Shown in pieces: positions 1 through 7,952 of a stretch of 38,715 nucleotides of DNA; positions within the stretch are counted from its first letter, which is position 1; every line of letters begins with the position of its first letter. The notes beneath the pieces were generated by a model. The model had not been told where the DNA came from. It did no database searches and saw only the letters and a program-made list of their open reading frames with translations. The translations under genes and the position numbers were made by a program. Source of the stretch: Deltaproteobacteria bacterium (GTDB lineage: Bacteria; Desulfobacterota; Binatia; UBA1149; CAITLU01); contig JACRCR010000101.1 of NCBI GenBank assembly GCA_016218925.1, forward strand, positions 1 through 38,715, given 5' to 3'.

Positions 1-306
1 CGGCAACAACACGACCGCGCCGTAGAGGGTCTTGGGCCCTGCCACGGGGCTCAGATAGTAGGCGGCGTAACCGATCTCGTAGGGCGGCCGCAGCGAGGTA
101 TTGGCATCGAACCCGTACGCGAAGAGCTGCGCACCGAGAACGGCCAGGTAGAGGCTTACCAGGTAGCGAGCGGCGACGAGGTTCAGGCGCGGCTCGGCGG
201 CCGTCGTGACGCGGAGTGTGAAGTAGCCGCAGAGCGCGGCAGCCAGGAAGGTCGCGTTCCACACCGAGAGCGAAAGGCCGAAGAGTTCGACGGGGTGAGG
301 GTACAT
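1..306 (-). CDS. Lgt-like membrane protein, N-terminal part (runs off the left edge)
   Basis: About 102 residues are visible, starting at ATG 306-304 with a GAGAG purine stretch upstream; the C-terminus lies outside the window. The sequence begins MYPHPVELFGLSLSVWN, then a hydrophobic helix, then RLNLVAARYLVSLYLAV, a second helix, and PVAGPKTLYGAVV near the edge. This layout resembles prolipoprotein diacylglyceryl transferase (Lgt), an inner-membrane enzyme that moves diacylglycerol from phosphatidylglycerol onto lipobox cysteines. The GPKTLYGAVV stretch sits where Lgt has its GGLSFHGG-type segment. The catalytic region is not visible, so this may be a divergent Lgt-family paralogue and not the housekeeping enzyme. 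It follows the Asp-box protein gene after 142 nt, on the same strand. Confidence 0.55.
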   Translation of the reverse strand, partial: MYPHPVELFGLSLSVWNATFLAAALCGYFTLRVTTAAEPRLNLVAARYLVSLYLAVLGAQLFAYGFDANTSLRPPYEIGYAAYYLSPVAGPKTLYGAVVLLP

Positions 307-448
307 GGCGAACTCTCTCGAGTCGGGTCGCGCGCACCCGCCAGCCGCAGCTCGCTGCGAGGCATCGCACCTCGGTCGCGCGCTGCCTGAGCCACGGCAG
401 CGTTCGACGCGCCGCCGTGTCGCGCCTGTACGCGCGGTCTTCGATCAC
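307..448. other. Intergenic spacer before the Lgt-like gene
   Basis: This 142-nt GC-rich spacer separates the Asp-box protein stop from the Lgt-like start. I see only short imperfect inverted repeats and no T-tract, so no intrinsic terminator is apparent and read-through into the Lgt-like gene is possible. No convincing promoter was recognised. Confidence 0.3.
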
Positions 449-2353
449 TCAGTCGGAGCGCGCGCTGAAACGCGTCGCATCGTTGGTGGACGCCTGCGAA
501 TAGACGGCTTCCCAGCAGCGGCCGCTCTGCAAGTTGCGTAGTTGCGCGATCACCTCCGTGTCCTGCGCAAGCGGCAACCGCGGAGGAGCCAGCGTAAGCC
601 CCGAGGCCTTGAGCCGGAAGCGGCCCACCTCGTCCCCATCGGCTTGCAGTTTCACAGCCGTAACCGGCGTGCTCAGGCGGCTCTTGTCGGCGAAGCGGTA
701 ACCCGCGCCTATTGCGGTCCAACCCGTGCCAGCGGGTGCGTCAAGCTCGTGCACCAGCTCAGCAACACCCGAGGTCTGGTCGTACAGACACAGTGCGTAG
801 GAGGTCGCCGTCGTGGGGTCGCCGAGATCGGCCAGCGCCGTCGACTCGGCGTTGCGCATCGTCCACACCGCCAAGTCACCGCCGCCACTGCCGGCGGGCT
901 TATCCTGAACACGCACGGTTGAGCGCGCCGGCACGGTCGTTCCGGTGCAGTCCGGCGCGGGTGCCGCCGGACAGTCGTCGTGGGCCGCAGCGGCGAAGAT
1001 GTCGGCGTCGATTCCCAGCGAGCCGTCCAGCGGGTCTTCCGATTGCCATATGGCCAGCCATCCACCGGCTCCGTCGTAGGCAAGCCGCGCCATAGCATTG
1101 CTGCCGGCTCCCGTGGAGATCTGTCGATTCAGCACGGCCAGCGACGACCAGCTTGCGCCTCCGTCCACCGAGTTGGCGCAGACCAGATCCGTGTCGTCGT
1201 CCGGGGAGGACAAAGCCTTGGCTTGGGTGCCGAAACATACCTTCCACTGGCCGCCGGCCCAGATCAGATCCGGCGTGACGCCGGTGGCGCCAAGATAGAC
1301 CTTGGGTCCCCAACTGGCGCCTGCATCGGTGGATCGGACCGTGCGTGTTTCTTCCGCTTCCCACGCGCCATGCGTCGTGCTGGCTACGAGCCAGTTGCCT
1401 GCACCGTCGGTCTCAATGTCGAATTCGCCAAGGTAACCCGAAGCCGGTGACACCACCACTGCCGGCGCAGACCAGGTCGCACCGAGGTCGTGCGTGGTGG
1501 ACGATATGGCGTCGCCGGTCCCCTGGCACTCCCATGCCACTACCCAAGTGCCGGCTCGATCGGTCGCGACTTTCGGCTCGATATCCCAACTGCCGCCATC
1601 AGTAGCGGCGTGCGAGGACACCGGTGCCGGCGCGCTCCAGGTCAGGCCGTTGTCGGAGGAGCTGACGAAGAGAATGTCATAGTCGGTACCTATCGTGCCG
1701 CCGAGGGAATCGTCGGAGGCGAACACGGCGACCCAGTTTCCTGCACCGTCGGTTGCGATATCGCCAGGGGGATTGTCCGAACCCGTACTGGATAACTGAA
1801 TCAGCGAAGACCACGTCTCTCCCTGATCTTCTGATCGTAGAATACCCACCCTGCGCCCACCATCATTCGGCCAGGTCAACTCATACCACATCGGCACGAC
1901 CGCCACGTCGGCTCCGTCCGACTCCGCGGCAGGGACGTACTCGGCGAAGCGCTCGTCGAAACTAGCGTCGGCAAGCAAAGCGTTCATCGAAGACCACGTC
2001 CGCCCATCATCCGTCGAGATCGAACGGACAATCTCCTGATCCTCCCCTCCCCCGCCGCCGCCGGGGAGCGGCGCGTAGCTCTGCCAAAGGGCGAGCCACC
2101 GCTCCGGCCCCACAGCCACTGCCACAGGATACGTCTCTCTGTTGTGGTAGTCGGTGCCCACGTTGTCCGTGGCGGCATTGCTGTTGACGACCACCGTGGG
2201 CCCAAATGCACCGACGGCTGCTCCTGCGGGAACCGTCGCGACCAACGTAATTGTCGTCGCAATGACGACTCCGGCAACTGCCCGGACGCCCGCAGCGGCA
2301 ATATCGACTGTGATGGCCCAAGGACTGAAGCTACCGCCGCAACGCCGCGACAT
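449..2353 (-). CDS. Exported Asp-box (BNR/sialidase-like) beta-propeller protein
   Basis: The 634-residue product starts at ATG 2353-2351, 7 nt after the sulfatase stop; a longer frame upstream only overlaps the sulfatase. A hydrophobic segment at residues about 17-48 looks like a signal peptide or anchor. Six Asp-box motifs (S-x-D-x-G-x-T-W type) are visible near residues 111, 173, 231, 285, 340 and 394, for example SISTDDGRTW and SSSDNGLTW. This indicates a sialidase-type beta-propeller. No FRIP motif of true sialidases was found, so glycosidase activity is doubtful. Residues about 470-634 form a separate C-terminal domain ending in a CWEAVYSQ...RFSARSD pattern. It probably acts outside the cytoplasm with the sulfatase made just upstream. 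Confidence 0.75.
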   Translation of the reverse strand: MSRRCGGSFSPWAITVDIAAAGVRAVAGVVIATTITLVATVPAGAAVGAFGPTVVVNSNAATDNVGTDYHNRETYPVAVAVGPERWLALWQSYAPLPGGGGGGEDQEIVRSISTDDGRTWSSMNALLADASFDERFAEYVPAAESDGADVAVVPMWYELTWPNDGGRRVGILRSEDQGETWSSLIQLSSTGSDNPPGDIATDGAGNWVAVFASDDSLGGTIGTDYDILFVSSSDNGLTWSAPAPVSSHAATDGGSWDIEPKVATDRAGTWVVAWECQGTGDAISSTTHDLGATWSAPAVVVSPASGYLGEFDIETDGAGNWLVASTTHGAWEAEETRTVRSTDAGASWGPKVYLGATGVTPDLIWAGGQWKVCFGTQAKALSSPDDDTDLVCANSVDGGASWSSLAVLNRQISTGAGSNAMARLAYDGAGGWLAIWQSEDPLDGSLGIDADIFAAAAHDDCPAAPAPDCTGTTVPARSTVRVQDKPAGSGGGDLAVWTMRNAESTALADLGDPTTATSYALCLYDQTSGVAELVHELDAPAGTGWTAIGAGYRFADKSRLSTPVTAVKLQADGDEVGRFRLKASGLTLAPPRLPLAQDTEVIAQLRNLQSGRCWEAVYSQASTNDATRFSARSD

Positions 2354-2360
2354 CTCGCGC

Positions 2361-5279
2361 TCAGAACGGCGTCGCACAGCAGCCTCCGGTTCCATACTGG
2401 GTCGCGGTCGCACAGCGGTCCCGTGCAGTGCAAACCTCCCACTCGTCGAGCTTGCCGGCAAGCTCGTTCATCACCTTGCTCAATCCGTGGTGCTCATCCG
2501 TTTCGTTCTGGCCAGTGAACCATGCGCAGTCCATCGCGTCGTCCTCCTGCACATTGCTGGCGATGTCGTAGAGGTCCACGGTCGATGGATCCACAGGAGG
2601 ATCGATGTTCTCGAAATCTCCGTGGAGTTTCCATGCGCTCGGCATGCAGACGTCACACTGGACAGACAACGACTTACATTTCTCGTTACCCGGACAACCT
2701 TTGTCGTCTCGGCAGTGCGACAGCGTGTCATAAACCTCTCGATGGCATCCGCTTCCGACTACGCAAGCGGTCCATTCCGCGGAACCCTCCACGACACACC
2801 TCTTGTCCGTCGTTCGACAAATCTTCCCGCCGCACGGATTGGATGCCGCATCCGGATCGCACACGAAACACGAGGTCGCGCGGATCTTGCCCGGCAGAGG
2901 ATCGTCGTACGACGCTACGGAACCGGCTGGCGCCGTATCCGTCACCGCAGCACAGGTGCCGCCGGCCCAGCATTCCGCCGGATCCGAGCCGCTGCCCGCG
3001 CACGCGGGCAACTGGCCGGGAAACAGGCCCTTGCGTGTGACGATGACCTGTCCCTGTCCCTTGTGCTTGGAGTAAACCACATCGCGCGGCGCCGCTGCCT
3101 CCGGCGCGTGTTGTCGCAGCAGGCTGTAGAAGCTTCGCCCATCGATCGTCACACGCCGGCTGTTGACGGGATCCCAGGGTGTGTTCTCCTCGGTCAGGTG
3201 CCCCTCGCCGTCGACTTGATAACCAGCCGCCTCGGCGATCGTCGGGAAGATGTCCACATGGCTGGCAATGCGATCGTCCGACACCTCTGGATCCTCCAAC
3301 CCGCCGAACGTGGTGGCCGCGAGGTTGCATGCGGTAGCGCTCTGCGTGTCGGCGGGATCGCAGGTCTCGCCGGGTAGATCCACCAGCAATCCCTCGCGAA
3401 TGCCTCCTTCCTCCATGTCGTCCTTGTCGCCTCTCAAGTCCGGGTCCCCGTACGCTGCCGACTCGGCCCCCTGGTCGCCCGTGAACAGGATCATAGTATT
3501 GTTGCGGATTCCCTCTTCGTCGAGGACCTTTATGATCTCTCCGACCGCGGCGTCGAGCTCTTCGACGATGCCCCAGTACTTCTTCTCGGGTTCTTCGGGC
3601 GTAAGGCTGCTGCCTCGCACGTTGGTCTGCTCGACCGTCTGGTAGTGCGAAACGGTGCGCTTGGGCGCCAGGTACCGGTCGTGAACCGCGTGGAAGGCTA
3701 CCTCCAGGAAGAACGGGCGCCCCGCATGCCGCCGGATGAAGTTGCGGGCCTGATCGCGAAACAGCCGTTCGGAATACACGCAGCCGGTGCCCGTCACCTC
3801 CTCGTCGTCGTTGCAGTTCCAGCGCTCGTTCGTATCGCTGTCTTTGGTGAAATCGGCGACACCCGGCGTCTGTTCCTTGTCCTTGAAGTCCCACCGACCC
3901 TTGCGGTGGCTGGTTGCCTCGCAGCAGTCCGGGTTCTCACCTGCATCGCTGATCTTATCCGAGTCGTCGTCGCCCGGAGGACAGGCAAGTGGCGGGAATC
4001 CCCCGGCAGCCGTGACGGCCGCACCAACGTACGCCCCGAAATCCTCGCAGACCACGTTCGCAATCCTGCAGTTCGCTTCGGTCCCGCAGCCGCAGTCGGT
4101 GACCTCCTCACACGGCGTCAGATCCGCGGTCGACACCGGTTCGTTCGGTCCTGGCGGATCGTCGTCGTCCAAATCCCAACAGAAACGTCCGGGAGCACCA
4201 CAGATGAGCGCCCGTTGGCTCTCGTAGTTGCGGGCCCCTCCGCCAAAACCGAAGAATTCGTCGAAACCCTGTTCGAGGGGACCATTCCTGCCCACGTGAC
4301 CGACATGCCACTTTCCAACCAGACCGGTAGCGTAGCAGGGAAGATCTCGACACGCGTTGCCCGAAGCGTTGGGATCGTTGCCGGTCGAGTCCTGATCGAT
4401 GTAGCACGTACAGGGTGCCGTGTAGTTGCCCGTCGCAAGGTCGAGGCACAACGGCTCCTGCGTCTCGTCGTTGCAACCTTGCTTGAGGAATTCGGGGATC
4501 GTGACCTCTTCAAGGGGCAAACCGGCCCCGCCATTGAGGGACATGCCGATCCGGCCCGTATAGCGACCCGTGACAATAACACCACGCGTCGGTGCGCACA
4601 GGCCGGCGTGCGCATAGAACCGCTTGAACGTCACCCCCTCCTCGGCAATGCGGCGCAGGCCGCCGAAGCCGTCCAGAATGTCGTGAGCCGGGTCGCAAGC
4701 GCCACCGAACTGCGTGCCGTAGTCGACGCTGGAAGCGCTGCAAGGCGGACCAGCGGTGCGGTAGCGGAAGCCGTCCACGAAGCTGTCATCCGCGCTCGTC
4801 TCCGCCGGTTGGGCACTGGCCTTGTTCCAGTTGACGTCCACCGGCACCGCCAGATTCGCCGTATCGGTTGAACCGCCGATCCGCGAAGGACCAAGGCAAA
4901 CCTCCACCTCATCCTCGGTCACGGGATCGTCGCAGTTCATCGACTGGCCGCTCGCGTCGGTGCGTTCTGAGACGGCCAGCATACGCGCCGCGAGCCGGTT
5001 CACGTCCGGCCGTCGATCACGAGCCTCCATCGCCTGCCTTTGGTTTCCCGGCAGAGGTTCGTCCGGGCCGGCGATAGGAGTGTGAGGGACGCGCCACGCC
5101 ACCGGCGGCCCGTAGAACGGCAGCGAATTCCACTCCATGTCGTCGGCGAGGAAGAGGATGATGTTGGGCGGCGGGTCCGCAGTGGCGCTCTCAGGCGCCG
5201 CGGCGACGACAGTAGCCAGCACGACCAAAGTCAATGCCCCTCGGAGGGTCCGGCACGAGTTCGTTACGGACGTTCTCAC
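2361..5279 (-). CDS. Exported Cys-rich sulfatase (arylsulfatase/alkaline phosphatase superfamily)
   Basis: The predicted 972-residue secreted hydrolase starts at GTG 5279-5277, preceded by a clear GGAGGT and overlapping the upstream stop as GTGA. A signal peptide covers residues about 1-34. Sulfatase landmarks are PNIILFLADDMEW (metal Asp pair 46-47), CAPTR at 228-232 (C-x-P-x-R, whose Cys is converted to formylglycine), GKWHVGH at 322-328 and TGDQG at 600-604. The last has Gln where Asn is usual. The family fold is interrupted by insertions: about 140 residues before the CAPTR site, a Cys-rich loop at about 269-315, an acidic Cys-rich block at about 355-500 and a Cys-rich block at about 756-878 before AWKLHGD...LYDIAS. 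I count 46 cysteines. Substrate is unknown. Activity would need a formylglycine-generating enzyme, which is not in this window. Confidence 0.9.
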   Translation of the reverse strand: MRTSVTNSCRTLRGALTLVVLATVVAAAPESATADPPPNIILFLADDMEWNSLPFYGPPVAWRVPHTPIAGPDEPLPGNQRQAMEARDRRPDVNRLAARMLAVSERTDASGQSMNCDDPVTEDEVEVCLGPSRIGGSTDTANLAVPVDVNWNKASAQPAETSADDSFVDGFRYRTAGPPCSASSVDYGTQFGGACDPAHDILDGFGGLRRIAEEGVTFKRFYAHAGLCAPTRGVIVTGRYTGRIGMSLNGGAGLPLEEVTIPEFLKQGCNDETQEPLCLDLATGNYTAPCTCYIDQDSTGNDPNASGNACRDLPCYATGLVGKWHVGHVGRNGPLEQGFDEFFGFGGGARNYESQRALICGAPGRFCWDLDDDDPPGPNEPVSTADLTPCEEVTDCGCGTEANCRIANVVCEDFGAYVGAAVTAAGGFPPLACPPGDDDSDKISDAGENPDCCEATSHRKGRWDFKDKEQTPGVADFTKDSDTNERWNCNDDEEVTGTGCVYSERLFRDQARNFIRRHAGRPFFLEVAFHAVHDRYLAPKRTVSHYQTVEQTNVRGSSLTPEEPEKKYWGIVEELDAAVGEIIKVLDEEGIRNNTMILFTGDQGAESAAYGDPDLRGDKDDMEEGGIREGLLVDLPGETCDPADTQSATACNLAATTFGGLEDPEVSDDRIASHVDIFPTIAEAAGYQVDGEGHLTEENTPWDPVNSRRVTIDGRSFYSLLRQHAPEAAAPRDVVYSKHKGQGQVIVTRKGLFPGQLPACAGSGSDPAECWAGGTCAAVTDTAPAGSVASYDDPLPGKIRATSCFVCDPDAASNPCGGKICRTTDKRCVVEGSAEWTACVVGSGCHREVYDTLSHCRDDKGCPGNEKCKSLSVQCDVCMPSAWKLHGDFENIDPPVDPSTVDLYDIASNVQEDDAMDCAWFTGQNETDEHHGLSKVMNELAGKLDEWEVCTARDRCATATQYGTGGCCATPF

Positions 5280-6802
5280 TGTCCACCTCCGCAGGCCGGG
5301 TGCTCGCACGAACCGAGGGTGTTCTCGTCGTAGATTTCCGGAGCCACGTCGAACTGGGTGCTTACGCCCTGGACATCCGGATTCGCATTCTGACATTCGT
5401 AAGTCAGGCACCCTTCGACGCAGTCCGTGTTCCACTGGCAACTGCGCGGCGGAATGTTCGCGCAGGTGCCCGACTTGGTCGTAAGGGGAGCAACCGCAAT
5501 GCGACCGGGAGTGCCGGCCCCACCCGCGGCGTGGATCGCCGCCAGCTTGTTCACCAACAGCGGCTGCGCACCTTGTGCCGGTGGAGCCTTGCCTGCATGC
5601 AACGCGATCTTGCCTCCGCTATGCCCCGTCGCGTCGATCGTCGCGCTGGCCGCCACCTCCACTTCGCACCCCGACAGCGCAACCCTGCCGGCCGGCCCCT
5701 GTCCGCCGCTGGAAGTGTCGCCGCGAACGTCGAGCATCGCGCCGCCTGCTACCAACACCTTCGAGGCCGAACGCAGCGAGACCCCTCCGCCGGGGCCGCC
5801 GCCCGACAGCGCACGCGTCACCAAGCTCCCTGTGCTCGCGATCGTGAGGTTGCCGAGGGCGAAAGCCGTGATCGATCCACCGTTGCCTCCGTCAGGCCCG
5901 CTGGTATCGTCGCCGCCGGAGACGGTAATGGAGGAAGCCACCGTGATGCCGCCGCATCCCGACCGAAGGCTCACTGAACCGCCCGAAGCCTCTCCACCGG
6001 CAGCGCCGACCCCGCCACGCGCGGTTATCGCCTCCATGATCTGCAAGCTGTCCCCGGCTTCGATTTCGATAGAGCCGCCGTCCCCGTCGTTCCCCCTGCC
6101 GTCCACGTCGACATGTTCCTGCAGGATCACGTCCCCCGTATCGGAAGCTATCGAGACACTTCCTCCGCCTCGAAACTTGCCTGGCGCGGCTATGTGCCCG
6201 TCCAGACGCGCCGTAATGTCGCCGACGGCGTGTATATCCAGCGTACCTCCGGAGTTGTCTCCGCTGGTATTGCCAGCCGCATGGACGGGATCTTCTATGA
6301 GGATCGCGCCGCCCGCATCGAGCAGAATCGACCCTCCACTTGCGCCGACGCCTGTGCCGTCTGCTTCCGCGCCGTCGTCGCCGCTCTGGTGAATCGTGAT
6401 GTCGCCGTCGGCGTGGACCACGATATCTCCGCCGTCATGTGCGCCGTTGGCCCTTACTTTCCCGTAAATATTGAAATTTCCAGAGCCGGCGACCGCGTCG
6501 TCTTTGACCACTTCGATCGTCATCGCACCCGGATCCCCATCGTCGTCTTCCACCGCCAGGATCGCACCGGAGGGACCGTTGAGCGTCAGCGTGCGCGCTC
6601 TGAGCGTGAACTCGCCCACCACCTTGATGGTGCCGTAGTTGCCCACGACGATGTCGCGATCCCTGCAGTCGAGCACGGCGTCGGGTTCGATGAGCTTGGT
6701 CTCGCCGATGGTGCACGCCCCCGGATTCGGACACAGCGCGTCACACGTCTTTATCGTCGCTGCCCGCGCGACGGCCGCGTGCAGTAGCATCGCGGCAAAC
6801 AA
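5276..6802 (-). CDS. Exported Gly-rich beta-helix-like repeat protein (start codon uncertain)
   Basis: The product has about 508 residues if TTG 6802 is used, or 504 from ATG 6790; neither has a good ribosome-binding site. After a hydrophobic leader ending AAVARAA, it consists of many short repeats of the form GGxIxIxAxGxIxI with intervening Gly/Asp/Ser turns. This suggests a right-handed parallel beta-helix of the kind found in adhesins and surface polysaccharide-binding proteins. Both ends carry Cys clusters: TCDALC...ACTIG at the start, and CANIPP..CQWNTDC..CLTYEC..CEHPAC at the end. The same frame extends upstream through a TAG to a well-placed GTG (see 6827-6856). The stop overlaps the sulfatase GTG by four bases, so the two are probably translationally coupled. 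Function is not known; a surface or secreted role is inferred. Confidence 0.7.
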   Translation of the reverse strand: MFAAMLLHAAVARAATIKTCDALCPNPGACTIGETKLIEPDAVLDCRDRDIVVGNYGTIKVVGEFTLRARTLTLNGPSGAILAVEDDDGDPGAMTIEVVKDDAVAGSGNFNIYGKVRANGAHDGGDIVVHADGDITIHQSGDDGAEADGTGVGASGGSILLDAGGAILIEDPVHAAGNTSGDNSGGTLDIHAVGDITARLDGHIAAPGKFRGGGSVSIASDTGDVILQEHVDVDGRGNDGDGGSIEIEAGDSLQIMEAITARGGVGAAGGEASGGSVSLRSGCGGITVASSITVSGGDDTSGPDGGNGGSITAFALGNLTIASTGSLVTRALSGGGPGGGVSLRSASKVLVAGGAMLDVRGDTSSGGQGPAGRVALSGCEVEVAASATIDATGHSGGKIALHAGKAPPAQGAQPLLVNKLAAIHAAGGAGTPGRIAVAPLTTKSGTCANIPPRSCQWNTDCVEGCLTYECQNANPDVQGVSTQFDVAPEIYDENTLGSCEHPACGGGQ

Positions 6803-6826
6803 CCAGAGTGCTGCACGCCAAGGGCG

Positions 6827-6856
6827 CTACGAGACAGGGACAGAGCGCTCGTTCAC
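6827..6856 (-). other. GTG-initiated 9-codon minicistron ending in an in-frame TAG
   Basis: GTG at 6856-6854 follows an AAAGGGGG purine stretch by 6 nt and opens VNERSVPVS, then TAG at 6829-6827. Beyond the TAG the same frame reads RPWRAALWLFAAMLLHAA and runs directly into the beta-helix gene. Read through, the whole would be a classical signal peptide with a charged N-terminus. It may be a nonsense mutation, a sequencing error, a readthrough site, or a small upstream ORF with re-initiation at TTG 6802 or ATG 6790. TAG is used as a normal stop by many genes here, including trpE, trpF and trpB. Confidence 0.55.
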
Positions 6857-6999
6857 GACGCACCCCCTTTTTCGTAACTCTCTGGCTCCCGGCAACGCGG
6901 CGACGTGCGAGGAGCAAGTTGTCGAAGCTGAGATGTCGAAGCGAAGACGCGAGTGCGAAAACGTGGGACCGCAATGCACCAGCACCGTTCGGTTGTGCC

Positions 7000-7031
7000 C
7001 TTATAGAACGACCCCCCCCCATAGGAAGCAA
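7000..7031 (-). promoter_or_regulatory. Candidate promoter with 9-G tract in the -35/-10 spacer
   Basis: On the minus strand TTGCTT (7031-7026) and TATAAG (7005-7000, 5 of 6 consensus bases) flank a 20-nt spacer that contains nine consecutive G. A 17-18 nt spacer is normal, so loss of 2-3 G would bring the boxes to optimal distance. Homopolymer tracts in this position switch porA in Neisseria and fim in Bordetella. Transcription would start near 6993, about 137 nt before the GTG at 6856. This is prediction from sequence only. Confidence 0.35.
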
Positions 7032-7139
7032 ACAGTTGCAAGGTCCCACGGGCACTTTTTTCAACTGAATCTGACGAACCGTGCACCACGCCGCCGCGCG
7101 TCTGCCGCGTCGCACTTGCCAGAGATCGCGCCAGCCAGC

Positions 7140-7904
7140 ATGAGACGCCCGATGTTCGCCTTCATTGCGCTGCTCGGTGCGACATACGTCGTTCGCGCGC
7201 TGCGATTGCCGAGAAGATCAACCTCGGCCTTTCTCGTCGGTGTCCTCGTCCTTTGCCTCTGGCGCATCCCCAGCGCTCAGGCCGGCGCACTCGTGATCGA
7301 CGTCGACTCTGACCAGCGAGCACCAGTGGTCGGCCGCGCTCCTTCGCTCCGCACCGTGGTCCAGGAGCTTTGCTGGCGCGCCGGCGCGAGGCTCGACTTC
7401 TACGATGCCGAAGATCGCCCTGCCGGCGGCGCTTACCGCGACATGGCGCTTGGCGAACTTCTCGGCCGCCTTCTCTCGCGCGAGAGCTACATGGCGGGCA
7501 CGATGCGCGACCCCGTCACCGGAAAAGATCGGGTGCTGTGGCTGCGCGTGCTCGGCGATCCGGCCACCGCCGCGGCGCGCCGGGCCTCAGGCGCGGGGAA
7601 TTCTTCGCAAGCCGGGTTCCAGGTGCCGCCGGTCCTGCTACAAACCGCGCTCTCGGCGCCCGGGCAGAATCCCGCGGCCAGGCAGGCCGCTCTTGCCGCC
7701 CTGGCCGCGCGCATCTCGGGCGATGCCCAGCAACTCGAAGCGTTCCTTGCCACCGACTCGCGACTGATCGCCGAGGCGATCGCACGCTTCGACCGAGCCT
7801 CCGAGTCGCTGCGTGAGCTTCGAGGTAACTACTCCGACCCGCGCGTCACGGCCAAGCTCGACGAAATTCTCGCAGCGCTCGCTCGCGCGCCTGGACCGCC
7901 GTAG
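7140..7904 (+). CDS. Exported small protein with STN-like domain, function unknown
   Basis: The frame gives 254 residues from ATG 7140. ATG 7152 and TTG 7206 are alternative starts, and the latter would give a cleaner signal peptide ending SAQA-GALV. No strong ribosome-binding site favours any of them. Residues about 50-135 (LRTVVQELCWRAGARLDFYD...YRDMALGELLGRLLS...LWLRVLGD) look like the STN/secretin N-terminal fold that precedes TonB receptors and secretins, but no barrel or secretin domain follows. The rest is Ala-rich and helical with an Asn/Gln-rich linker. It converges with the cytochrome gene, whose stop lies 48 nt away. A periplasmic location is inferred; I do not recognise a specific function. 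Confidence 0.65.
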   Translation: MRRPMFAFIALLGATYVVRALRLPRRSTSAFLVGVLVLCLWRIPSAQAGALVIDVDSDQRAPVVGRAPSLRTVVQELCWRAGARLDFYDAEDRPAGGAYRDMALGELLGRLLSRESYMAGTMRDPVTGKDRVLWLRVLGDPATAAARRASGAGNSSQAGFQVPPVLLQTALSAPGQNPAARQAALAALAARISGDAQQLEAFLATDSRLIAEAIARFDRASESLRELRGNYSDPRVTAKLDEILAALARAPGPP

Positions 7905-7952
7905 CGCCCGCCGTACGTCTCAGATCAGCGAGCGGCGTATGGACGCGCACTA

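Larger units (their letters stand above)
6803..7139. promoter_or_regulatory. Divergent intergenic region (337 nt)
   Basis: This is the only gap longer than 300 bases. It separates the leftward secreted-protein cluster from the rightward STN-like gene and is richer in A/T than its surroundings. It contains the minicistron with in-frame TAG (6827-6856), a 9-C run at 7012-7020 (G on the minus strand), a minus-strand -10-like TATAAG (7005-7000) and a 6-T run at 7056-7061. I recognised no RNA gene in it. It is expected to hold promoters for both directions. Confidence 0.6.

Noticed and set aside
449..2353. Annotation as an active exo-alpha-sialidase
   Set aside because: Asp boxes alone show the propeller fold; I could not find the FRIP motif or the arginine triad.
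7040..7061. Possible intrinsic terminator before the 6-T run on the plus strand
   Set aside because: The preceding GTCCC/GGGCAC pairing gives only about three contiguous base pairs, and no plus-strand gene ends upstream.
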